A stretch of 64,000 nucleotides of DNA from Pseudomonas sp. CBZ-4 (lineage in GTDB: Bacteria > Pseudomonadota > Gammaproteobacteria > Pseudomonadales > Pseudomonadaceae). The translations under genes were made by a program, and so were the position numbers. Below the pieces are notes generated by a model. That model saw only the letters and a list, made by a program, of their open reading frames with translations. It made no database searches and had not been told where the DNA came from. How positions within the stretch are numbered: the first letter of the stretch is position 1; each line of letters begins with the position of its first letter. This document shows, one piece after another, positions 25,334-34,399 of this stretch. The stretch spans positions 1 to 64,000 of the forward strand of contig NZ_ANNV01000067.1 in the NCBI RefSeq assembly GCF_000346755.1, given 5' to 3'.

Positions 25334-25801
25334 GTGCGCCTGCGTCTGATTGCTGTCGGTTCACGCATGCCCAAGTGGGTGGAAGAAGGCTGGCACGAGT
25401 ATGCCAAGCGTCTGCCCGCCGAGCTGTCGCTGGAACTGGTAGAGATACCGCTCAACACCCGGGGCAAGAATGCCGACGTGGCGCGCTTTATCCGTCAGGA
25501 AGGCGAAGCCATGTTGGCCAAGGTCGGCCCCAACGAGCGCATCGTCACCCTGGAAGTGCACGGCAAACCCTGGAGCACCGAGCAGTTGGCGGTGGAACTG
25601 GATCGCTGGCGCCTGGATTCACGCACGGTCAACTTCATGGTCGGCGGCCCCGAAGGGCTGGCGCCGGAAGTCTGTGCGCGGGCCGACCAGCGCTGGTCGC
25701 TGTCGGCGCTCACGTTGCCGCACCCGTTGGTAAGGATTCTGATCGGTGAACAGCTGTATCGCGCCTGGACAGTCCTGTCCGGGCACCCTTACCACAAATA
25801 G
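25334..25801 (+). CDS. rlmH: 23S rRNA (pseudouridine1915-N3)-methyltransferase
   Basis: A 155-residue SPOUT methyltransferase starting at a GTG ([20 protein letters not shown]). It methylates pseudouridine 1915 in helix 69 of 23S rRNA on assembled 70S ribosomes. The trefoil-knot AdoMet site is visible as [14 protein letters not shown] and [20 protein letters not shown]. The AAGGA Shine-Dalgarno lies 7-8 bp before the GTG, deciding the start. It sits between rsfS and mrdA, as in many gamma-proteobacteria. Confidence 0.96.
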
Positions 25802-25816
25802 TCTGCGCCCCTCCCG

Positions 25817-27715
25817 ATGACCCAGCCGATCCGCATCAAGGACCACGAGAAAGACGCACGTCTGGTACGCGCGCGCGTAGTCTTTGGCGCGTTTTTGGTG
25901 GTGGGATTGATCGGGGTGTTGATTGCGCGCCTGTATTTCCTACAGGTGATCCAGTACGACTATCACTCCACATTGTCGGAAAACAACCGGGTGCATGTGC
26001 AGCCGATTCCACCGACCCGTGGCCTGATTTTCGACCGCAATGGCGTGGTGGTGGCGGACAACCGGCCCAGCTTCAGCCTGAGCATGACCCGCGAACGCTC
26101 CGGCGACTGGCAGCAGGTCCTCGATGTGATCGTCGAGGTATTGCAGCTGACCCCGGAAGATCGGGTGATCTTTGAAAAGCGCATGAAGCAGGGGCGCCGG
26201 CCATTCGAGCCAGTGCCGATCCTGTTTGAGCTGACTGAAGAGCAGATCGCGCGGATTGCGGTGAACCAGTTCCGTTTGCCAGGTGTGGAAGTGGTGGCGC
26301 AGTTGGTGCGGCATTACCCGCAAGGGCCGCACTTTGCCCACTCCGTTGGCTACATGGGGCGGATCAACGAGAAAGAGCTGAAGACCCTTGATCCGGTGAA
26401 CTACAGCGGCACCCACCATATCGGCAAGACGGGCGTGGAGCGTTTCTACGAGCCCGAGTTGCACGGCCAGGTGGGTTACGAAGAAGTCGAGACCAACGCC
26501 CGTGGCCGTGTGCTGCGGGTGCTCAAGCGCACCGATCCGGTGCCGGGCAAGGACATCGTGCTGAGCCTGGACATCAAGTTGCAGGAAGCGGCCGAGATGG
26601 CCCTGGGCGGGCGGCGTGGTGCCGTCGTGGCACTGGACCCGACCACGGGCGAAGTGTTGGCGATGGTCAGCCAGCCGAGTTTCGACCCCAACCTGTTCGT
26701 CACCGGCATCAGCTTCAAGGCCTACGCCGAGTTGCGCGATTCCATCGACCGGCCGCTGTTCAACCGCGTGCTGCGCGGCCTGTATCCGCCGGGCTCGACG
26801 ATCAAGCCAGCGGTGGCGATTGCCGGCCTGGACGCGGGCGTGGTCACGGCCTCCAGTCGAGTCTATGACCCCGGCTACTACATGCTGCCCAACTACGATC
26901 ACAAATACCGTAACTGGAACCGCACCGGTGACGGCTATGTCGATTTGGACACCGCGATCATGCGCTCCAACGACACCTATTTTTACGACCTGGCCCACAA
27001 GCTGGGGATCGACCGACTGTCTGCCTACATGGGCAAGTTCGGCCTCGGTCAGAAAGTCTCCCTGGACATGTTCGAAGAATCCCCGGGCCTGATGCCGTCG
27101 CGGGAGTGGAAGCGCGCGACCCGTCGCCAGGCGTGGTTCCCGGGTGAAACCCTGATCCTCGGGATCGGCCAGGGCTACATGCAGGCCACGCCGCTGCAAC
27201 TGGCCCAGGCCACGGCGCTGGTGGCCAACAAGGGCATCTGGAACCGTCCGCACCTGGCCAAGACCATCGAAGGCGAAAAGCCGGTGGATGAGAACCCGAT
27301 CCCCGACATTGTGCTGCGCGACCCGTCGGACTGGACCAAGGTCAACCACGGCATGCAGCAAGTGATGCACGGCGCCCGAGGCACCGCGCGCAAGGCGGCG
27401 ATTGGCGCGCAGTACCGCATTGCCGGCAAGAGCGGTACCGCCCAGGTGGTGGCGATCAAGCAGGGCGAGAAATACGACCGCACCAAGGTTCAGGAACGCC
27501 ACCGCGACCACGCCTTGTTTGTCGGCTTTGCACCGGCCGACGACCCGAAAATCGTGGTGGCGGTGATGGTCGAGAACGGCGAGTCCGGTTCCGGCGTCGC
27601 GGCCCCGGTGGTGCGCCAGATCATGGACGCCTGGCTGTTGGCCGACGATGGCCGACTCAAGTCCGAATATGGCGGCCCCCCTTCAAGCACCGAGGTTACG
27701 GCCAGTGAAGAGTAA
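25817..27715 (+). CDS. mrdA: Penicillin-binding protein 2 (elongasome transpeptidase)
   Basis: A 632-residue class B PBP that cross-links peptidoglycan in lateral-wall growth together with RodA. There is one N-terminal membrane helix (FGAFLVVGLIGVLIARLYFL), a pedestal domain, and a transpeptidase domain with the active-site motif S-T-I-K in YPPGSTIKPAVAIAG, the S-x-N motif in MRSNDTYFYDLAHK and the K-S-G-T motif in IAGKSGTAQVVA. Length fits the family. rodA starts within its last codons, consistent with translational coupling. Confidence 0.97.
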   Translation: MTQPIRIKDHEKDARLVRARVVFGAFLVVGLIGVLIARLYFLQVIQYDYHSTLSENNRVHVQPIPPTRGLIFDRNGVVVADNRPSFSLSMTRERSGDWQQVLDVIVEVLQLTPEDRVIFEKRMKQGRRPFEPVPILFELTEEQIARIAVNQFRLPGVEVVAQLVRHYPQGPHFAHSVGYMGRINEKELKTLDPVNYSGTHHIGKTGVERFYEPELHGQVGYEEVETNARGRVLRVLKRTDPVPGKDIVLSLDIKLQEAAEMALGGRRGAVVALDPTTGEVLAMVSQPSFDPNLFVTGISFKAYAELRDSIDRPLFNRVLRGLYPPGSTIKPAVAIAGLDAGVVTASSRVYDPGYYMLPNYDHKYRNWNRTGDGYVDLDTAIMRSNDTYFYDLAHKLGIDRLSAYMGKFGLGQKVSLDMFEESPGLMPSREWKRATRRQAWFPGETLILGIGQGYMQATPLQLAQATALVANKGIWNRPHLAKTIEGEKPVDENPIPDIVLRDPSDWTKVNHGMQQVMHGARGTARKAAIGAQYRIAGKSGTAQVVAIKQGEKYDRTKVQERHRDHALFVGFAPADDPKIVVAVMVENGESGSGVAAPVVRQIMDAWLLADDGRLKSEYGGPPSSTEVTASEE

Positions 27716-28850
27716 TTTTGACCGCATCCTCTCCAGCGAGGATGTGATGCGTCGCCGTGCGACGTTGCTGCAACGCATGCACATCGATGGTCCGTTGCTG
27801 ATCCTGCTGCTGACCCTGGCGGCCGGCAGCCTGTTCGTCCTTTATTCGGCCAGCGGCAAGAACTGGGACCTGCTGATCAAGCAGGCCTCGTCGTTTGGCC
27901 TGGGCCTGTTGTCGATGGTGGTGATCGCCCAGCTGGAGCCGCGCTTCATGGCGCGCTGGGTGCCCCTCGGTTACGTCGCCGGCGTGTTGTTGCTGGTGGT
28001 GGTGGACGTGATGGGTCACAACGCCATGGGCGCGACCCGCTGGATCAACATTCCGGGGGTGATCCGCTTCCAGCCGTCGGAATTCATGAAGATCCTGATG
28101 CCGGCGACCATCGCCTGGTACCTGTCCAAGCGCACCTTGCCGCCACAGCTCAAGCACGTGGGCGTGAGCCTGATCCTGATCGGCATACCGTTCATCCTGA
28201 TCGTGCGCCAGCCGGACCTCGGCACCTCGTTGCTGATCCTCGCGGGCGGCGCGTTCGTGCTGTTCATGGGCGGCTTGCGCTGGCGCTGGATCCTCAGCGT
28301 GCTCGCCGCCGCCGTGCCGGTGGCCGTGGCCATGTGGTTCTTCTTTATGCATGACTACCAGAAGCAGCGGATTCTGACCTTCCTTGATCCTGAGAGCGAT
28401 CCGCTGGGCACCGGCTGGAACATCATCCAGTCGAAAGCCGCCATCGGTTCCGGCGGCGTGTTTGGCAAGGGCTGGCTGCTGGGCACCCAGTCGCACCTGG
28501 ACTTCCTGCCGGAGAGCCACACCGACTTCATTATTGCGGTGATGGGCGAAGAGTTCGGCCTGGTGGGCATTTGCGCGCTGTTGCTGATCTATCTGTTGTT
28601 GATTGGTCGCGGGCTGGTGATCACCGCCCAGGCGCAGACGCTGTTCGGCAAATTGCTTGCCGGCGCCCTGACCATGACTTTTTTTGTTTACGTTTTCGTC
28701 AACATCGGTATGGTCAGTGGCCTGCTGCCGGTGGTTGGGGTGCCGTTGCCATTCATTAGCTACGGCGGAACTTCGCTGGTGACATTGCTGTCAGCGTTTG
28801 GGGTTTTGATGTCGATTCATACGCATCGCAAATGGATCGCACAGGTTTGA
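27705..28850 (+). CDS. rodA: Rod shape-determining SEDS glycosyltransferase
   Basis: A 381-residue protein read from GTG 27705 (VKSNFDRILSSEDVMRRR), overlapping mrdA by 11 bp; the open frame upstream lies inside mrdA and is not used. A SEDS-family peptidoglycan polymerase with about ten membrane helices. Conserved pieces are MGATRWINIPGVIRFQPSEF, IVRQPDLGTSLLILAGG, FLPESHTDFIIAVMGEEFG with the key Asp, and VGVPLPFISYGGTSLVT. It polymerises glycan strands for the PBP2 complex. Confidence 0.96.
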   Translation: MKSNFDRILSSEDVMRRRATLLQRMHIDGPLLILLLTLAAGSLFVLYSASGKNWDLLIKQASSFGLGLLSMVVIAQLEPRFMARWVPLGYVAGVLLLVVVDVMGHNAMGATRWINIPGVIRFQPSEFMKILMPATIAWYLSKRTLPPQLKHVGVSLILIGIPFILIVRQPDLGTSLLILAGGAFVLFMGGLRWRWILSVLAAAVPVAVAMWFFFMHDYQKQRILTFLDPESDPLGTGWNIIQSKAAIGSGGVFGKGWLLGTQSHLDFLPESHTDFIIAVMGEEFGLVGICALLLIYLLLIGRGLVITAQAQTLFGKLLAGALTMTFFVYVFVNIGMVSGLLPVVGVPLPFISYGGTSLVTLLSAFGVLMSIHTHRKWIAQV

Positions 28851-28861
28851 ATAAGGTGAAG

Positions 28862-29878
28862 ATGTCAATGCAAGTAATGCGCGGCTGGGCGACTCGGCAC
28901 GCGTCCTGGATGGGCCTGATTGGCCTGCTGGGCGCAACGCAAGAGGCGCAGGCCGGTGACTACGATGGTTCACCCCAGGTCGCCGAATTTGTCGGTGAAA
29001 TGACCCGCGACTACGGTTTCGCCGGTGAACAGCTGATGGGTGTGTTCCGCGAGGCGCAGAAAAAGCAGGCGATCCTCGACGCCATCTCCCGCCCGGCGGA
29101 ACGGGTGAAGCAATGGAAGGAATATCGCCCGATGTTCCTCACCGACGCCCGCGTGGCGCGGGGTGTGGATTTCTGGCGCCAGCACGAGGCCGTACTGGCC
29201 CGCGCCGAGCAGGAATACGGGGTGCCGGCCCAGGTCATCGTCGCGATCATTGGCATCGAAACCTTTTACGGGCGCAATACCGGCAGTTACCGGGTGATCG
29301 ACGCCTTGTCGACCCTGGGTTTCGATTACCCGCCGCGCGCCGAGTTCTTCCGCAAGGAGCTGCGTGAATTCCTCCTGCTGGCCCGCGAAGAGCAGGTCGA
29401 TCCACTGACGCTCAAGGGGTCCTACGCCGGAGCGATGGGCTTGCCGCAGTTCATGCCGAGCAGCTTCCGCGCCTACGCGGTGGACTTTGACGGCGACGGC
29501 CATATCAATATCTGGAGCAATCCCGACGACGCCATCGGCAGTGTCGCCAGCTACTTCAAGCGCCACGGCTGGGTTGCCGGCGAACCGGTGGTGATCCGCG
29601 CCGATGTGGCCGGGGAGCGCGCCGATGAAGGCCTCACCCAGGGCATCGAGCCGGTCAAGACGGTCGGGGAGTTGCGGGCGCTGGGGTGGTCGAGTCAGAA
29701 TGCGCCACGCGATGACATGCCGGTCACGGCGTTCCGTCTCGAAGGCGAAAACGGCCCGGAATACTGGATGGGCCTGAAGAATTTCTACGCAATCACGCGT
29801 TATAACCGCAGTGTGATGTACGCCATGGCCGTACATCAGCTGTCAGACATGCTGGTCCAAGCACGGGGCAACAAGTAA
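28862..29878 (+). CDS. mltB: Membrane-associated/soluble lytic murein transglycosylase B
   Basis: A 338-residue family 3 lytic transglycosylase. The start ATG 28862 (MSMQVMRGWATRHASW) has AAGG 7 bp upstream; it is followed by an apolar, signal-peptide-like stretch ending near QAGDYDG. No clear lipobox is seen, so it may be a soluble periplasmic form like P. aeruginosa SltB1. Catalytic Glu lies in AIIGIETFYGRNTGSY. GAMGLPQFMPSSFRAYAVDF and DGHINIWSNPDDAIGSVASY are family hallmarks. It cleaves glycan strands with 1,6-anhydroMurNAc formation and overlaps rlpA by 1 bp. Confidence 0.95.
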   Translation: MSMQVMRGWATRHASWMGLIGLLGATQEAQAGDYDGSPQVAEFVGEMTRDYGFAGEQLMGVFREAQKKQAILDAISRPAERVKQWKEYRPMFLTDARVARGVDFWRQHEAVLARAEQEYGVPAQVIVAIIGIETFYGRNTGSYRVIDALSTLGFDYPPRAEFFRKELREFLLLAREEQVDPLTLKGSYAGAMGLPQFMPSSFRAYAVDFDGDGHINIWSNPDDAIGSVASYFKRHGWVAGEPVVIRADVAGERADEGLTQGIEPVKTVGELRALGWSSQNAPRDDMPVTAFRLEGENGPEYWMGLKNFYAITRYNRSVMYAMAVHQLSDMLVQARGNK

Positions 29879-30876
29879 TGCGGGTATCGCCGATCCAAAA
29901 ACCGCTCAAGCTGGTGGCGTTTGCCGCGTTGTCCTTGTTGGTAGTCAGTTGCTCCACCAGCCGTGGTCCGGCGCAGAAGTCCGGGGGGGCGGTGGTCCGT
30001 TCCCAGCCGGGGCTGGACATCAACCGTGCGCACAAAGATGGCGCGCCGTGGTGGGATGTCGATGTGTCGAAGATCCCGGATGCCACGCCAACCCTGCACA
30101 CCGGGCCGTACAAGGCCAACCCGTATACGGTGCTGGGCAAGAATTACTTCCCGCTGCAGGAATCCAAGACCTACGTGCAGTCCGGCACGGCGTCCTGGTA
30201 CGGCACCAAGTTCCACGGCCAGAACACCGCCAACGGCGAAGTGTATGACCTGTACGGCATGAGCGCGGCGCACAAGACCCTGCCGCTGCCCAGCTATGTA
30301 CGGGTGACCAACCTGGACAACAATCGCACGGTGATCCTGCGGGTCAATGACCGTGGGCCGTTCTATTCCGATCGCATCATCGACTTGTCCTACGCTGCCG
30401 CCAAGAAACTCGGCTATGCCGAAACCGGTACGGCGCGGGTGAAGGTCGAAGGTATCGACCCGGCACAATACTGGGCCCAGCGCGGCAAGCCGGCACCGTT
30501 GATGCTCAACGAGCCGACCAGCCAGCAGCCGCAGGTGAACGCATCGGCCGGCAAGATCGAACAATGGACACCGCCGCCGCAACAGCACGCACCGGATACC
30601 GTGGTGGTGCCGCGTGCCGCGCCGGGGGCTTCGATGGCGGGCGGGCAATACCTGCAGGTCGGCGCTTTCGCCAACCCGGATGCGGCAGAGCTGCTAAGGT
30701 CGAAACTCAGCGGCATGGTCAGCGCGCCAGTCTTTATCAGCTCCATCGTGCGTAACCAGCAGACCCTGCACCGTGTACGCATGGGGCCGATTGGCACGCC
30801 GGGTGAAGTCGCGCAAGTGCAGAACAGCGTGCGCATGGCCAACCTGGGGCAACCCAGCGTGGTCACCGCCGAATAA
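29878..30876 (+). CDS. rlpA: RlpA septal lipoprotein, lytic transglycosylase with SPOR domain
   Basis: A 332-residue lipoprotein with lipobox VVSC (Cys about 23). The double-psi beta-barrel domain (about 100-195) contains GTASWYGTKFHGQNTANGE, TLPLPSYVRVTNLDNNRTVI, the catalytic-type RVNDRGPF and RIIDLSYAAAKKLG. A C-terminal SPOR domain (about 255-330) starts GGQYLQVGAFANPDAAELL and would bind denuded glycan at division sites. In P. aeruginosa RlpA cleaves stem-less glycan strands for cell separation. It comes directly after mltB, forming a murein-processing pair. Confidence 0.95.
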   Translation: MRVSPIQKPLKLVAFAALSLLVVSCSTSRGPAQKSGGAVVRSQPGLDINRAHKDGAPWWDVDVSKIPDATPTLHTGPYKANPYTVLGKNYFPLQESKTYVQSGTASWYGTKFHGQNTANGEVYDLYGMSAAHKTLPLPSYVRVTNLDNNRTVILRVNDRGPFYSDRIIDLSYAAAKKLGYAETGTARVKVEGIDPAQYWAQRGKPAPLMLNEPTSQQPQVNASAGKIEQWTPPPQQHAPDTVVVPRAAPGASMAGGQYLQVGAFANPDAAELLRSKLSGMVSAPVFISSIVRNQQTLHRVRMGPIGTPGEVAQVQNSVRMANLGQPSVVTAE

Positions 30877-30888
30877 CAAAAGATTGAA

Positions 30889-30916
30889 GGTCCGGGCCCG
30901 AATGTGGGCCTGAACC
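30889..30916 (+). terminator. Imperfect hairpin after rlpA
   Basis: Arms GGTCCGGGCCC and GGGCCTGAACC pair with one mismatch and one G-U pair around a 6-nt loop, starting 12 bp after the rlpA stop. The T content after it is modest (TGGTTGTTGG). Possible terminator or attenuator before dacC. Confidence 0.4.
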
Positions 30917-31055
30917 CTGGTTGTTGGCTCGTTGAACAATAAAACCCAGGGGCAAGGGGTGAGCGGGCAACCGAACACGCGACAGTCTGGCAACGGCCTG
31001 TCTGAATAAGTTTTGCCCGCGAGGGCAAGTTTCCATAAGCAATTTCGAGAGACGG

Positions 31056-32213
31056 ATGAACATCACCTCCTTAGCCAAACGCACGTGCCTGCTCCTTTCG
31101 CTGATCATCACCCCGGCCGCCTGGGCGGTTGAAATGGTGCCGGCTTCCCCGCAACTGGCCGCCAAGGCCTGGGTCCTCATGGATGCCGCCAGCGGCAACG
31201 TGCTGGTCGAGAGCAATGGTGACCAGCGTCTGCCCCCAGCCAGCTTGACCAAGCTGATGACCGCCTACATCGCGACCCTGGAAATCCGTCGCGGCCAGAT
31301 CGGCGAAAACGACCCGGTGACCGTCAGCGAAAACGCCTGGCGCACTGGCGGTTCGCGGATGTTCATCAAGGTCGGTTCGCAAGTGACCGTGAGCGACCTG
31401 CTGCACGGCATCATCATCCAGTCCGGCAACGACGCCAGCGTAGCCTTGGCCGAGCACATCGCCGGCAGCGAAGACGCCTTCGCCGACATGATGAACAAAA
31501 CCGTGGCTGACCTGGGCATGACCAACAGCCACTTCATGAACCCGACCGGCCTGCCAAACCCTGAGCACTATTCGTCGGCTCACGACATGGCGATCCTGGC
31601 GCGCGCGATCATTCGTGTCGATCCGGTGCACTACGCGATCTACTCCCAGAAGGAATTCTTCTGGAACAACATCAAGCAGCCTAACCGCAACCTGCTGCTG
31701 TGGCGTGACAAGACCGTTGATGGCCTGAAAACCGGCCACACCGACGAAGCCGGCTACTGCATGGTGTCGTCCGCCGTACGTGATGGCCAACGCCTGATCG
31801 CCGTGGTCTTCGGCACCAACAGCGAGCAGGCCCGTGCGGCCGAGACGCAAAAACTGCTGACCTACGGTTTCCGCTTCTTCGAAACCCAGACCTTCTACCA
31901 GAAGGGTGCTGAGCTGGCGACCGCGCCGGTGTGGAAAGGCGCGACCTCCCAAGTCAAGGCCGGCCTGGCTGAAGACCTGACCCTGACCATGCCTAAAGGC
32001 CAGCTGAAAAAGCTCGCGGCCAGCATGACCATGAACCCGCAATTGGTTGCACCAATCGCCAAGGGTGACGTGATCGGCAAGGTCGAAGTGAAACTGGACG
32101 ACAAGGTGGTGCACAGCGCCGACCTGATCGCGCTGGACGCCGTCGACGAAGGTGGTATCTTCCGCCGCGTGTGGGATAGCATCCGTCTATTCTTCTACAG
32201 CTTGTTCAACTGA
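31056..32213 (+). CDS. dacC: D-alanyl-D-alanine carboxypeptidase (PBP5/6 type)
   Basis: A 385-residue low-molecular-weight PBP with a signal peptide (LLLSLIITPAAWAVE). Catalytic motifs: S-L-T-K in PASLTKLMTAYIATL, S-G-N in IIQSGNDASVALAEH, K-T-G in GLKTGHTDEAGYCMV. The C-terminal beta domain ends in an amphipathic segment (FRRVWDSIRLFFYSLF) typical for attachment to the inner membrane. It trims the terminal D-Ala from pentapeptides, limiting cross-linking. A strong hairpin follows. Confidence 0.95.
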   Translation: MNITSLAKRTCLLLSLIITPAAWAVEMVPASPQLAAKAWVLMDAASGNVLVESNGDQRLPPASLTKLMTAYIATLEIRRGQIGENDPVTVSENAWRTGGSRMFIKVGSQVTVSDLLHGIIIQSGNDASVALAEHIAGSEDAFADMMNKTVADLGMTNSHFMNPTGLPNPEHYSSAHDMAILARAIIRVDPVHYAIYSQKEFFWNNIKQPNRNLLLWRDKTVDGLKTGHTDEAGYCMVSSAVRDGQRLIAVVFGTNSEQARAAETQKLLTYGFRFFETQTFYQKGAELATAPVWKGATSQVKAGLAEDLTLTMPKGQLKKLAASMTMNPQLVAPIAKGDVIGKVEVKLDDKVVHSADLIALDAVDEGGIFRRVWDSIRLFFYSLFN

Positions 32214-32230
32214 TAAGTGTGCACCTGCAC

Positions 32231-32257
32231 AGCCCCGCGTTGATCCGACGCGGGGCT
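32231..32257 (+). terminator. Rho-independent-type terminator after dacC
   Basis: A perfect 10-bp stem AGCCCCGCGT / ACGCGGGGCT with a 7-nt loop, 17 bp after the dacC stop, followed by only TT before GC-rich sequence. It may terminate partially, since ybeD-lipB-lipA follow in the same direction. Confidence 0.65.
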
Positions 32258-32298
32258 TTGCCCGTCGCCACGGCTTACGCTTACGAGGCCGTTACGCC

Positions 32299-32574
32299 AT
32301 GACCGATACCGAAGTAAAGGCGCCAAAGATCGAATTCCCAGTGACGGATTATCCCGTCAAAGTGATCAGCGATACCGGCGTGGGCAACAAAGACAAGATC
32401 ATCGATATCGTGCGCAAACACGCGACGATCAACGACAACCGGGTGGACGAGCGTTCGAGCACCAACGGTAAATACACCACGATCCAGTTGCACATCGTTG
32501 CGACCGGTCAAGACCAGCTCTACGACATCAACAGCGAACTGCGGGCCACCGGCTTCGTGCACATGGTGCTGTGA
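32299..32574 (+). CDS. ybeD: YbeD-family protein (DUF493)
   Basis: A 91-residue ACT-like small protein starting [15 protein letters not shown]. Conserved pieces are [23 protein letters not shown] and the ending [18 protein letters not shown]. The family is almost always next to lipB, as here, where lipB begins at the last base of its stop codon. No biochemical role is established; the linkage suggests a link with lipoate metabolism. The start is the ATG after CGTTACGCC; a longer open frame runs back through dacC. Confidence 0.9.
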   Translation: MTDTEVKAPKIEFPVTDYPVKVISDTGVGNKDKIIDIVRKHATINDNRVDERSSTNGKYTTIQLHIVATGQDQLYDINSELRATGFVHMVL

Positions 32575-33221
32575 TGTCAGGCGTCCTGGGCTTTCGCGAG
32601 CTCGGCCAGATGGCCTACGAGCCGGTCTGGCATGCGATGCAGCGGTTCACCAACGAGCGCGGTACTTCGGCCCCGGACGAGATCTGGCTGGTGGAGCACC
32701 CGCCGGTGTTCACCCAGGGCCAGGCCGGCAAGGCGGAGCATCTGCTGTTGCCGGGGGATATTCCGGTGGTGCAGGTCGACCGAGGTGGCCAAGTGACTTA
32801 CCATGGCCCGGGGCAACTTGTCGCATACCTGTTGCTGGATGTGCGCAAGCTGGGTTTTGGCGTACGCGACCTGGTCAGCCGCATGGAGACATGCCTGATC
32901 GAGCTGCTGGCCAGCTATGGCGTGACCGCTGCGGCCAAGCCCGATGCACCCGGCGTGTACGTGGATGGCGCGAAAATCGCCTCCCTGGGCCTGCGCATTC
33001 GCCACGGTTGTTCCTTTCACGGCCTGGCCCTGAACGTGGACATGGACCTGGCGCCGTTTCGTCGGATCAACCCGTGCGGCTATGCCGGGCTGGCGATGAC
33101 CCAACTGAGCGACCACGCCACACCGATTAAATTTGCCGAGGTGAGTGCCCGGCTGCGTGCGCAGCTCGTCAAACACCTCGACTATGCTGAGCAGACGACC
33201 CTTACGGGCGGAATCGACTGA
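32574..33221 (+). CDS. lipB: Octanoyl-[acyl-carrier-protein]:protein N-octanoyltransferase
   Basis: A 215-residue enzyme that moves octanoate from ACP to the lipoyl domains of 2-oxoacid dehydrogenases and GcvH. Signatures are [36 protein letters not shown], the catalytic Lys in [11 protein letters not shown] and the catalytic Cys in [15 protein letters not shown]. The ATG overlaps the ybeD stop by 1 bp; a GTG one codon earlier is less likely. lipA follows after 2 bp. Confidence 0.97.
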   Translation: MSGVLGFRELGQMAYEPVWHAMQRFTNERGTSAPDEIWLVEHPPVFTQGQAGKAEHLLLPGDIPVVQVDRGGQVTYHGPGQLVAYLLLDVRKLGFGVRDLVSRMETCLIELLASYGVTAAAKPDAPGVYVDGAKIASLGLRIRHGCSFHGLALNVDMDLAPFRRINPCGYAGLAMTQLSDHATPIKFAEVSARLRAQLVKHLDYAEQTTLTGGID

Positions 33222-33223
33222 TT

Positions 33224-34249
33224 ATGACTACTGATGCAGTGCAAACCATGATCCCGACGGTGGACGTTACCGATCGTCCGGCCCCGGCCCCGCGTGCCAA
33301 GGTGGAAGCCGGCGTCAAGCTGCGCGGCGCCGAGAAGGTTGCACGCATCCCGGTGAAGATCATTCCGACCACCGAACTGCCGAAGAAACCCGACTGGATC
33401 CGCGTGCGCATCCCGGTTTCGCCGGAAGTCGACCGTATCAAGGCCCTGCTGCGCAAGCACAAGCTGCACAGCGTGTGCGAAGAAGCCTCGTGCCCGAACC
33501 TGGGCGAGTGCTTCTCCGGCGGCACCGCCACCTTCATGATCATGGGTGACATCTGCACCCGTCGTTGCCCGTTCTGCGACGTGGGCCACGGCCGACCGAA
33601 GCCACTGGACGTCAACGAGCCGGAAAGCCTGGCCATCGCCATCGCCGACCTGCGCCTCAAGTACGTGGTGATCACCTCGGTAGACCGCGATGACCTGCGT
33701 GACGGCGGTGCCCAGCACTTTGCCGACTGCATCCGCGAGATCCGCAAGCTGTCGCCGAACGTGATGCTCGAAACCCTGGTGCCGGACTACCGTGGCCGCA
33801 TGGACGTCGCCCTGGAAATCACCGCCGCCGAGCCGCCAGATGTGTTCAACCACAACCTGGAAACCGTGCCACGCCTGTACAAGGCCGCGCGCCCGGGTTC
33901 GGACTACCAGTGGTCGCTGACCCTGCTGCAGAAATTCAAGCAGATGATGCCGCACATCCCGACCAAATCCGGCCTGATGCTGGGCCTGGGCGAGACCGAC
34001 GAAGAAGTCATCGAAGTCATGAAGCGCATGCGCGAACACGACATCGACATGCTGACCCTGGGCCAGTACCTGCAACCGTCCCGCAGCCACTTGCCGGTGC
34101 AGCGTTTTGTGCACCCGGACACCTTTGCCTGGTTTGCCGAGGAAGGCTACAAGATGGGCTTCAAGAACGTCGCGTCGGGCCCGTTGGTGCGTTCGTCGTA
34201 CCACGCTGACGAGCAGGCCAAGCTGGTCAAGGCGAGCCTGGTTTCGTAA
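33224..34249 (+). CDS. lipA: Lipoyl synthase
   Basis: A 341-residue radical-SAM enzyme that inserts two sulfurs into protein-bound octanoate. Auxiliary cluster motif [12 protein letters not shown] and the radical-SAM motif CTRRCPFCD are both intact. The C-terminal [10 protein letters not shown] holds the Ser that ligates the auxiliary cluster. An N-terminal 60-residue extension rich in Pro and Val is common in Pseudomonas. With lipB it forms the complete de novo lipoylation route. Confidence 0.97.
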   Translation: MTTDAVQTMIPTVDVTDRPAPAPRAKVEAGVKLRGAEKVARIPVKIIPTTELPKKPDWIRVRIPVSPEVDRIKALLRKHKLHSVCEEASCPNLGECFSGGTATFMIMGDICTRRCPFCDVGHGRPKPLDVNEPESLAIAIADLRLKYVVITSVDRDDLRDGGAQHFADCIREIRKLSPNVMLETLVPDYRGRMDVALEITAAEPPDVFNHNLETVPRLYKAARPGSDYQWSLTLLQKFKQMMPHIPTKSGLMLGLGETDEEVIEVMKRMREHDIDMLTLGQYLQPSRSHLPVQRFVHPDTFAWFAEEGYKMGFKNVASGPLVRSSYHADEQAKLVKASLVS

Positions 34250-34281
34250 ATACCGCTGCTCAGATCCGGGAGCGGACTTGT

Positions 34282-34366
34282 GTGGGAGCTGGCTTGCCTG
34301 CGATAGCATCACCTCGGTGCGACTGATACACCGAGGTGATGCTATCGCAGGCAAGCCAGCTCCCAC
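34282..34366. repeat. REPIN after lipA, ACCTCGGT subtype
   Basis: Inverted REP units (34282-34304, 34344-34366) joined by an inner inverted repeat GCATCACCTCGGTG / CACCGAGGTGATGC. The whole 85-bp unit is a nearly perfect palindrome with a loop of about 9 nt, and could act as the lipA terminator. Confidence 0.92.
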
Positions 34367-34399
34367 ATTTCGTTTTGCGTTAGTTAGGGAGAGATGTGC

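Noticed and set aside
32299..32574. Longer ybeD start back to 32152
   Set aside because: The extension lies within dacC in another frame; family alignment in memory begins at MTDTEV.
34282..34366. REP repeats as a CRISPR array
   Set aside because: Units are dispersed over 63 kb as inverted pairs in intergenic gaps, not direct repeats with regular spacers, and no cas genes are present.
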